Positions 39,665 through 47,193 of a DNA stretch of 57,532 nucleotides are shown here, in pieces; position 1 is the stretch's first letter; every line of letters begins with the position of its first letter. Made by a program: the position numbers and the translations under genes. The notes below the pieces were generated by a model, which searched no databases, had not been told where the DNA came from, and worked only from the letters and a program-made list of their open reading frames with translations. This DNA is from a virus. The stretch covers positions 1-57,532 of the IMG/VR virus record IMGVR_UViG_3300017744_000007; one strand, 5' to 3'.

Positions 39665-39668
39665 CAAT

Positions 39669-40328
39669 ATGGCAACTTTACGTGAAATAGTATACAATAT
39701 AAAAAACATAGCTGAAGGAGGCGCTTCTCTTACAGAAGACTCTAAAATTTCTGACTCTCAAGTAGAATTTTTAGTTCACGCATATAGAGCTGAAGCTCTT
39801 ATTCAATACACTAATTCTGGTAGAAGCGTACACCCTCAGACTTTACAGAATTTTAAACATACATCAACAACAGACAACAATTCATTTGTAGACTTTCCTT
39901 CTGTAATTAACTTTAATGAAAATAGAGCTGTTAAGAGTATAGTTTTTTATGATTCTAGTGCTGGTACATCAGAATATGTAGAAGTTGGAACAAAAGGTGC
40001 TGCGGCTTATTTAAGCGGTAATAGATTTACTTCTGGAAAAAAATCTGCAAGAATACAAGATGGTAGACTTTATTTTTCAAATTTTCGTTTGGATACTGGA
40101 GATTACATACAAATAGCTGCTATATATTTTAATCCAACAGAAATTACTACAAACGAAGGGTTGTTTGATAAAGACACAAGCATATATCCTTTGCCTCCTG
40201 AATTAATTACAACTTTAACTCAGGAAATATTAGCTAAAGAATATCGTGTAATAATGGCAACACCAAGAGATAAAGAAATAGATGGAGAAGCACCAACGGA
40301 AGTACAAAGACAAATACGTCAGCGTTAA
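39669..40328 (+). CDS. Ring/connector structural protein
   Basis: A 219-residue protein. The helical start (MATLREIVYNIKNIAEGGAS, SQVEFLVHAYRAEALIQYTN) and beta core (AVKSIVFYDSSAGTSEYVEV, ARIQDGRLYFSNF) followed by a Pro-rich linker (SIYPLPPELITTLTQEILAK) resemble the ring proteins of crAss-type tails. It overlaps the next gene by 47 nt. The role in the head-tail junction is inferred from position and pattern. Confidence 0.68.
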   Translation: MATLREIVYNIKNIAEGGASLTEDSKISDSQVEFLVHAYRAEALIQYTNSGRSVHPQTLQNFKHTSTTDNNSFVDFPSVINFNENRAVKSIVFYDSSAGTSEYVEVGTKGAAAYLSGNRFTSGKKSARIQDGRLYFSNFRLDTGDYIQIAAIYFNPTEITTNEGLFDKDTSIYPLPPELITTLTQEILAKEYRVIMATPRDKEIDGEAPTEVQRQIRQR

Positions 40329-40701
40329 GGATATTTATAACTCTATAAAAGGAGATATAGAAAAAATAAGTTATAGTGGTTTTTACAGTATAATAAAAAC
40401 GTTTTTTGAAGAGTTAATACACGAATTGGTTGTTGAAAAAGCAACAGTTACATTGCCAGCAAGATTTGGTAAGGTATATATAAAGAAAATGCTACAAAAA
40501 AGAGCTTTTCATTATAGGTGTAATATTAACGAAGTTGATGAGCAAGGAAACAAAGTAACATATAAAGTGCCAATACTAAACGACTACTATTATAAGTTGG
40601 TTTGGTTAAGGCCTAAAAAATATAAAATGGCAAAAATTAATCCAATGGGATTTTTTAAAAAAGCCATTAATAATGAATTAAACAAAGGTAACGACTTTTA
40701 A
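40282..40701 (+). CDS. IHF/HU-like structural-module protein
   Basis: A 139-residue basic protein. The HU-like pattern: KDIYNSIKGDIEKISYSGFY, SIIKTFFEELIHELVVEKAT, VTLPARFGKVYIKKM, then a beta arm and the end IDPMGFFKK-like (KINPMGFFKKAINNE). In crAss-like phages an IHF-like gene sits between ring-protein genes, exactly as here. It may organise DNA near the portal or bind the packaged genome. It starts inside the previous gene (47-nt overlap). Confidence 0.6.
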   Translation: MEKHQRKYKDKYVSVKDIYNSIKGDIEKISYSGFYSIIKTFFEELIHELVVEKATVTLPARFGKVYIKKMLQKRAFHYRCNINEVDEQGNKVTYKVPILNDYYYKLVWLRPKKYKMAKINPMGFFKKAINNELNKGNDF

Positions 40702-40703
40702 AT

Positions 40704-41360
40704 ATGAATTTTGTATCTATCAAACGAGTATTAGCTTCAGTAACTAGAAACTTAGGTATTGATGTTTTAGACAAAGAACAGAGTATAATAGAATGGGCTT
40801 TTGAAGCAGAAAAGTTTATTGGAGGCTTAAAGTCTTTTATACAAACAGAAGAAAATGTAACTATAGCTTCTAATAGAGCTGCATTGCCCTCTAACATAGT
40901 TAAGGTTCTTTCTGTATCTAATAGCAGTTCTATAATGAAACCAACTCATGCTCACTTTAGAGGAAATCCTGTAGGGGTAGATGCAGACACCGACAACATG
41001 GTGACTGGAGACAGGTATTATATACAAGATGGATATATAAACGCAAAGCTTGATGACGGGGTAGTTCTTACCTTATCTGTGCTTACAATACCTTTAGACG
41101 ATAATGGATACCCTAAAATTAATGACGCTCACATTGAGGCGGTTGTAGCTTATTGTATGTGGATGATTAAAAATATAGATTACTATAATGGTAAAGTTCC
41201 TCGATACGTTGTAGACGATTTACAAAAAAGATGGTTCTTTCTATGTGGACAAGCGAGAGGTATTGATGGAATGCCAAGCTCTCAGGAGCTTTCTGAGATA
41301 GGTAAGTATTGGAACACTTTAATTCCAATAAAGTCTTCTAACGGTCTTAAAAATCACTAA
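40704..41360 (+). CDS. Ring/connector structural protein
   Basis: A 218-residue protein with helical start (NFVSIKRVLASVTRNLGIDV, SIIEWAFEAEKFIGGLKSF), beta strands (NVTIASNRAALPSNIVKVLS, RYYIQDGYINAKLDDGVVLT) and a helix with the conserved-looking DDNGYPKINDAHIEAVVAYC. This is the layout of crAss-type ring proteins at the head-tail joint. It starts 2 nt after the IHF-like gene and precedes the large tail protein by 2 nt. Confidence 0.7.
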   Translation: MNFVSIKRVLASVTRNLGIDVLDKEQSIIEWAFEAEKFIGGLKSFIQTEENVTIASNRAALPSNIVKVLSVSNSSSIMKPTHAHFRGNPVGVDADTDNMVTGDRYYIQDGYINAKLDDGVVLTLSVLTIPLDDNGYPKINDAHIEAVVAYCMWMIKNIDYYNGKVPRYVVDDLQKRWFFLCGQARGIDGMPSSQELSEIGKYWNTLIPIKSSNGLKNH

Positions 41361-41362
41361 TA

Positions 41363-44300
41363 ATGCCAAAAGCAAAACCAAATACATTTCAGGCTGGACT
41401 TAACATGGATGTTGACCCAAGAATGCAGCCTCCAGGCACATACAGGGACGCAAATAACATTAAAATAGTTGGACTTGAAGGAAATACATTTTCTGTAGAA
41501 AACTTTAAAGGTCAAACAGAAAGAATTGATACTGGACTTACAGATGGTAATATTGTAGGTTATTATTCTTTTGCAGATAAAATTGTTTTAATTCACGTAG
41601 ACGGAATTACAGCATCAACTTCTACTACAAAGATTTTTATGTTTACTAAAAATGATGACGATTCTTTTACTAGTGAAACAAATTCTGTTGGTGCTGCAAC
41701 CCACTTGTATTCTGCTGCTTTGAATATGACAGAAACACAGCCAGTAAAAATTGTAGGTTCTTATGAAAATAAATCAACAAGAAGAATTTACTGGACTGAC
41801 AATATAAACCCAGTAAGGTCTATGAACTTAGAGCTTAAAGTCTATGAATTAGAATACTATCCAATAACAATTACTCAGTTACCTATAAATAATTTAGAAC
41901 TGTTGCCTTCTGTAAAACCACAAAGCCCATATTTAGCAGGCGTTGTAGGAGGCTCTTTAAAAGTTGGTGCTTATCAGTATTGCGTAAAGTATATTACTCA
42001 GGATGGTGCAGAAACAGCAGCTTTACCTTTGTCTGGACTTTATCATACTACGGCTAATACAGGAGCTTATAAAAACTTTATGGGTTCTCCTCAAGGAATA
42101 GACTCTACAATGGGTTTAACCTTAAGGCTTGACAATGTAGATTCAACTTTTGAAAGAGCAAAACTTTTTGCTATTTTTTACGAACAACTTAATGGCACAC
42201 AAAAAGTGTATCTTGTTTCTGACAGACTTGTAGACGGCTCAAACTCTATAACCTTTACTCATAGTAGAATTGAAAGTGATAGCGAAGTCTCTATTAACGA
42301 AATACTTGAGCCTAAAAATACTTTTGATGTAGCAAAAGATTTAGCAATCAAAGACAATATTTTATTTGCTGTAAACACAAGAAAAAGAGACGCTTTTGTA
42401 AGTTCTGATGAGTTTAATCCTACCCTAGAAAGGTGGAACAGTACTACAGGGAATAAAAAAGCTACAAGGTATTTGTTAAACGGAGAGTATGTAAGGGCTA
42501 ATCAAGATGTAAATAATTATAGATTTTTGCCTCAAACTTATCATGTTAAATATTCTAAAAATTTAAGCTCATCTACTCCTACAACTCAATCAGTTTTGTA
42601 TCAACCAAAAAACGATGGCTTTACACTAGGTACGCCTGTTGAAGAAACTTTTAGTTCTGGCGTAGACTTTGAAAATTTAACTATATTTTCTTCTGCAAAG
42701 TATATTAATGCAGGAGGTAATGACAGCGTAAAAAATTATGAAGCTACAGATAAGTTTAAATATCACTGGAGAATAAAAGTAGATACAACAGGAGATGGAA
42801 CTTATAATAAGTTTTATAATAGTGCTGGAAACTGGCAAGACACATCAACTACACACGTTGTAAACGGAGGAGAAGTAGGTGAAGGTAATTTTGGTAATGG
42901 TCAAGGAGCTACTGGATATATGACTTCCTGGGATAATATTGGACTCACAATTACAAATGTTCCTACTGGAGTTAGAAAATTATTTATAGAGCTAGACGAG
43001 GTTGATATTATAACAAGCGACAACATCAATCTTAATCTTGTTACATCTCACACTTACACTTACTTTCTTCAATCTATTACAATTACCGCTGATGAATTAA
43101 GTTCTACAGGAGGCTACAGTTATAGCTTAAATGAAACTGTAGACGCTAGTGAAGTAAATCAAGTAAGTGGTAAGTCAAGAGTTTTAGGCGCAATGTCTCC
43201 TGGTTACAACTCTGGAGCTGGAGTAAGACTTTCATTTAAAACAATTCCAAAAGTTTCAGATGAAGTAAAAGGTCAAGCTTCAGAACCACCCTACATACAA
43301 ACTAATGATAGTATAACATCTGTTGATATATGCAACGTTGACGCAAAAGTTTTTTCTAGCACCACATCTTCTGGCAATAAAGACCCTCAAATGCTTACTT
43401 TAAAAGGCTACAAAAGAGGAGAAATATATAGATTGGGTGTGTTGTTTTTTGATAAAAAAGGAAACCCAATAAACACCTTGTGGATGGGAGATGTCCAAAT
43501 GCCTGAGCATGGAGATAGAAATTTACAATTAGAATTAGGAGTTGTACAACAATCAAAAAATGATGAAAATCCAGTAAGTATAACTACAACTGTTGCTTCT
43601 CCACCAAAAATAAATGGTAATGTTTGCGCAGAAGACTATAGGCTTGATGTGGTAGACGGCATAGCTGTCCCTGGACACGTTAAATTACCTAATTTTGCTC
43701 ATAACGGGGTTTCTAATTTTAACGCAACTCATAATAGCGCAAGAAATTTTTTATATCCAATTACAGACACGGACTCAGCTTCACAGCGTACTTTTAAACA
43801 CTACACTATGGACTTAGCTATAGTGTGCGAGTTTAAGTTTCCCCAGTCTGTTTTAGATAAAATATCAGGATTTCAAGTAGTAAGAGCCGAAAGAAGTATG
43901 CAAGACGCATCTGTAATGCAGTCTGGACTTTTTAGAGAGGCAGCCAACTTTATATTTAATGATGAAGGAACTTCTGACGCTCTTAAAAATGAAGCAGAAG
44001 GAAACATAGGTGGTACTAATGAGGCTAATAGAATTTTAGTTAATGAAAAGCTAGAAGACTTTAGAGCAAAGTATGGAGTAGCAGAACACATTTTTTACGA
44101 TGAGCATGATGAAACTAACGATAGCGAGCCTACGTCTTTTGTTTTTGGTTCTTCATACACACAAAACTATTCAGACACAAGTGCTGTAAGAAATAGATTT
44201 TGGGGTGTTCCAAACATAGGTGTAGTTTATAGCCCAGATAGTCTTTTTGGTGTTTATCCATACAAACACTCATCAACCGACAGAATAAAAACCGTATCTA

Positions 44301-46519
44301 CATTAAGTCTTAAAGACAACATTCAGTTTCAATCAACACAAGCTTATACGTTTGGAAATACAACTGCTGGAAATAGATTTTATGGAGAAAAAGTTGTTAA
44401 TCCAACAGATGGTCAGATTAAATATTTTGGAAAAACATATACTGTAGATGCACAGTTTTCAATTTTAGCAGAACAAACATTTAGCAATGGAGACTCTGCA
44501 ATTAAAGCTTATAACAATAACGGCAATTTTGGTAGTTACTTTTTTGACATAAGCGCTAGTAATCCTACTGGTAGTAATGATGCAAAACTTCTATACGCTA
44601 GAAGTATTCTTTTAGACCAGGCAGAGGAAATTTTAGAAGGAGACACTACTAGAGTTAATAAATACAATAAGAATTTTATTAACATGACTTATGGTAACGT
44701 AAGGGCAGCAGGACTAACTCCAGAAGGAGCTACTGATGATGATGATACTACATATACAAGTTATTTTGAATCTTATTTAGTTGACTCGGCATCAACTTCT
44801 TATCTAAAGGTAAAAAGTGTACAAAAAGGTAATAAAGGAATATTTGTTTCTCCTTCTGGTATGCCAAGAATACCTAACCTTAATAGACTTATTTTAGGTG
44901 ATGGTAATTTGCTATGGCCTAACTCTTATAGACACAAAAAGAATCCTTATATGTTACTTGTAGACATAGTTAAAAGTAGCTCTGAAAGAGAGTCTATGTA
45001 TGGTGGAGTAACAAATGACTCTTTGTTTAACACAAGATACATTAAAGCTGGAGAATTTACTAAGGTAGTTGTTCCTGGACATACTATAAACACAAATTTT
45101 AAAATGACTGTTCATGGTGGAGATGTATTTACATCTATTTTTTCTCATCAATTAACAATGTCTCATTATCATCCAGACGGTTCTGCCGCTAAGTTTATAA
45201 CGTTTCCTGTAGAGTCAAGAGTTAATCCAGACATGAGAAGTGGATTTCATTTACAAGCAGGTAAAGCTGAAGCTGGATTTTTTCCTGATGTAATACCAAA
45301 TAAAAACGACTTATTATACAATTCTGTTTACAGTCAAGAGCCAAGCTTTAAAGGCTATATATCTGTAGACGAATCAAAAAAAGCTATAGACTTAGACCAA
45401 CCTGTTCAAGTTGCATACAGCAAAAGCAAAGTTTCTGGAGAATTAGAAGATTCTTATAGACAATTTCCTGTTGTGCAGTTTCACGATTTAGATAATGATG
45501 CTGGTGAAATAAACTCTATAGTTAATTTTAGAGACAATTTATATTGTTTACAAGACTCAGGATTTGCAAAATTATTTATTAATAGTAGAGCTTTAATTGG
45601 AGGAGCAGAAGGAATTTTAATTGGCTCTGCTAATACTATTGAAAATCACTCTTATATATCAAAACAATACGGAAGCATACATAGAGAAGGGGTTTTATCT
45701 ACAGATAATGCTTTGTATTTTATAGATGCAAAAAACTCGAAGATACATAGGTTTACTGATAGGCTTGAAAGCATTTCTGATAAAGGAGTGATGAAGTTTA
45801 TGAATGACACAATTTCTTCCACGTCTACTTTTAAGTCTAAAAAGCCTAATACTACATACCCAAGAATACAAGACTCGCAACAACATTTTGCTAGTGATGC
45901 TAAAGGTGTAAGTATAGGTTATGACCAAAAAGAAAAAAGAGTAATATTTACTTTTTCTGATAAAACTGGAAGCACTGTTAATAAAATATCTATTGCTTAC
46001 AACGAGTATATCAATGCTTTTGAAAGTAAATCAAACGCAACTCCACCTTTGTGGATTATGCACCAAGGTAATTTGTATTCTCATGGTAGAATAAATGAAA
46101 ATATAGGTAATGGTAATGCTGCTTGCAGTAAGGTTTACGAATTTGACAAAGACGCTTCTAACTATGGTAAAATATTTACAAGTACTTATGAGCAAGACAT
46201 AGAAATTATAGTAAATGATGGAGCTGTAAATAGTAAAAAGTTTGATGCTGTTGAGGTTATAGGTGATACTGATAATAGCGGAACTGTAAGTTTAACTGGA
46301 GCAGCTTTTAGTACAGACAAAACAGCAGAACAAACCACTACATTTGCTAGTGATTTAATACACACACTTAGAGAAGGTATACTTAACTTTCCACTAAGAG
46401 GTAAGACGGCAGCAAAAAGGCTTGTTGGTACTTACGCTAAAATAAAACTTAAAAATAACAATAACACTAAATTTAGTATCTTTGCGATAGTAGCTAAAAT
46501 TAGACAATCTTTTAAATAA
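41363..46519 (+). CDS. Tail stabilisation/nozzle protein (crAss-type)
   Basis: A 1718-residue protein. The beginning NTFQAGLNMDVDPRMQPPGT, YRDANNIKIVGLEGNTFSVE is the hallmark of the 'stabilization protein' of crAss-like and other Bacteroidota podoviruses. Repeating beta-propeller-like strands (IVGYYSFADKIVLIHVDG, RIYWTDNINPVRSMNLE) follow, with a long beta-rich middle and a C-terminus (FPLRGKTAAKRLVGTYAKIK...FSIFAIVAKI) also typical. It probably builds the tail tube/muzzle. A promoter-like TATCTTTG lies in its last 45 nt. Confidence 0.82.
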   Translation: MPKAKPNTFQAGLNMDVDPRMQPPGTYRDANNIKIVGLEGNTFSVENFKGQTERIDTGLTDGNIVGYYSFADKIVLIHVDGITASTSTTKIFMFTKNDDDSFTSETNSVGAATHLYSAALNMTETQPVKIVGSYENKSTRRIYWTDNINPVRSMNLELKVYELEYYPITITQLPINNLELLPSVKPQSPYLAGVVGGSLKVGAYQYCVKYITQDGAETAALPLSGLYHTTANTGAYKNFMGSPQGIDSTMGLTLRLDNVDSTFERAKLFAIFYEQLNGTQKVYLVSDRLVDGSNSITFTHSRIESDSEVSINEILEPKNTFDVAKDLAIKDNILFAVNTRKRDAFVSSDEFNPTLERWNSTTGNKKATRYLLNGEYVRANQDVNNYRFLPQTYHVKYSKNLSSSTPTTQSVLYQPKNDGFTLGTPVEETFSSGVDFENLTIFSSAKYINAGGNDSVKNYEATDKFKYHWRIKVDTTGDGTYNKFYNSAGNWQDTSTTHVVNGGEVGEGNFGNGQGATGYMTSWDNIGLTITNVPTGVRKLFIELDEVDIITSDNINLNLVTSHTYTYFLQSITITADELSSTGGYSYSLNETVDASEVNQVSGKSRVLGAMSPGYNSGAGVRLSFKTIPKVSDEVKGQASEPPYIQTNDSITSVDICNVDAKVFSSTTSSGNKDPQMLTLKGYKRGEIYRLGVLFFDKKGNPINTLWMGDVQMPEHGDRNLQLELGVVQQSKNDENPVSITTTVASPPKINGNVCAEDYRLDVVDGIAVPGHVKLPNFAHNGVSNFNATHNSARNFLYPITDTDSASQRTFKHYTMDLAIVCEFKFPQSVLDKISGFQVVRAERSMQDASVMQSGLFREAANFIFNDEGTSDALKNEAEGNIGGTNEANRILVNEKLEDFRAKYGVAEHIFYDEHDETNDSEPTSFVFGSSYTQNYSDTSAVRNRFWGVPNIGVVYSPDSLFGVYPYKHSSTDRIKTVSTLSLKDNIQFQSTQAYTFGNTTAGNRFYGEKVVNPTDGQIKYFGKTYTVDAQFSILAEQTFSNGDSAIKAYNNNGNFGSYFFDISASNPTGSNDAKLLYARSILLDQAEEILEGDTTRVNKYNKNFINMTYGNVRAAGLTPEGATDDDDTTYTSYFESYLVDSASTSYLKVKSVQKGNKGIFVSPSGMPRIPNLNRLILGDGNLLWPNSYRHKKNPYMLLVDIVKSSSERESMYGGVTNDSLFNTRYIKAGEFTKVVVPGHTINTNFKMTVHGGDVFTSIFSHQLTMSHYHPDGSAAKFITFPVESRVNPDMRSGFHLQAGKAEAGFFPDVIPNKNDLLYNSVYSQEPSFKGYISVDESKKAIDLDQPVQVAYSKSKVSGELEDSYRQFPVVQFHDLDNDAGEINSIVNFRDNLYCLQDSGFAKLFINSRALIGGAEGILIGSANTIENHSYISKQYGSIHREGVLSTDNALYFIDAKNSKIHRFTDRLESISDKGVMKFMNDTISSTSTFKSKKPNTTYPRIQDSQQHFASDAKGVSIGYDQKEKRVIFTFSDKTGSTVNKISIAYNEYINAFESKSNATPPLWIMHQGNLYSHGRINENIGNGNAACSKVYEFDKDASNYGKIFTSTYEQDIEIIVNDGAVNSKKFDAVEVIGDTDNSGTVSLTGAAFSTDKTAEQTTTFASDLIHTLREGILNFPLRGKTAAKRLVGTYAKIKLKNNNNTKFSIFAIVAKIRQSFK
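46477..46484 (+). promoter_or_regulatory. Possible internal promoter TATCTTTG
   Basis: A TAnnTTTG match in the end of the large tail gene, 34 nt before the ATG at 46519. It is identical to the 5846 element including the following GC. It lies in coding sequence, so it may be chance. Confidence 0.4.
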
Positions 46520-47193
46520 TGGTAGACGATTCCGAATTTACAACTTTCAGAAATGACCCAGCTTTTGCAGGTATGACTGACGAGCAAATAAGACAATTAA
46601 TAAGCTCACCAGGAGCTGTTGTTAATGAAAATGCAAATTTAGACTTTGGAATGCAGGGTGGTCAAGGAATGAATTTAAGTGGTTCTCCATCAATGTCTGC
46701 GATTAATTATGGTAATTCCTTACAAGACCCATACGCATATAGCTCAATGGGTCTAGCTCCTGGTTCTAACTTAGGAGAAAGCACTGACCCTAATCAATCG
46801 CTATATAAAATGTCTCAACAAAACCAAAGTCCTGCTGATGAAAGTTTTAGAAATACTGGCCCTGGTAGCTTAATAAACACAGTTACTCAAGGAGTGAATT
46901 TAGTAAGTAAAGTAAAGCCATTGTTAGGTACGGGTGGACTAAAAGGAATTTTAGGAAAAATTGGAGGTGGCGCAGGATTGCCTGCACTAGCTCCTTTAGC
47001 TCCTTTAGCTTTAGGTGCTGGTTTGCTTATGTACCGTAAGCATAAAAAGAAAAAGAGAAAAGAAGCAAGAGAAGCAAAAGAAGAAGCTCAATACAAAAGC
47101 AGAAAGTTAGAGCAAAAACAAGATTTAATTGATGCTAATACAGACTACATGGAAATGGCTTCTAAATATAACAATACTTACGACATATCATAA
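46519..47193 (+). CDS. Internal virion protein with hydrophobic segment
   Basis: A 224-residue protein: a flexible Gly/Ser/Asn/Gln-rich first half (GMQGGQGMNLSGSPSMSAIN), a hydrophobic Gly/Pro/Leu-rich segment (GAGLPALAPLAPLALGAGLL), and a strongly basic helix (MYRKHKKKKRKEAREAKEEA). This resembles small ejection proteins that insert into the membrane at infection. It is coupled to both neighbours by TAATG. Function is inferred from context. Confidence 0.65.
   Translation: MVDDSEFTTFRNDPAFAGMTDEQIRQLISSPGAVVNENANLDFGMQGGQGMNLSGSPSMSAINYGNSLQDPYAYSSMGLAPGSNLGESTDPNQSLYKMSQQNQSPADESFRNTGPGSLINTVTQGVNLVSKVKPLLGTGGLKGILGKIGGGAGLPALAPLAPLALGAGLLMYRKHKKKKRKEAREAKEEAQYKSRKLEQKQDLIDANTDYMEMASKYNNTYDIS

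Noticed and set aside
41363-46519. Large protein as a receptor-binding tail fibre
   Set aside because: The N-terminal GLNMDVDP...YRDANNI pattern is that of stabilisation/nozzle proteins, and fibre genes lie elsewhere.
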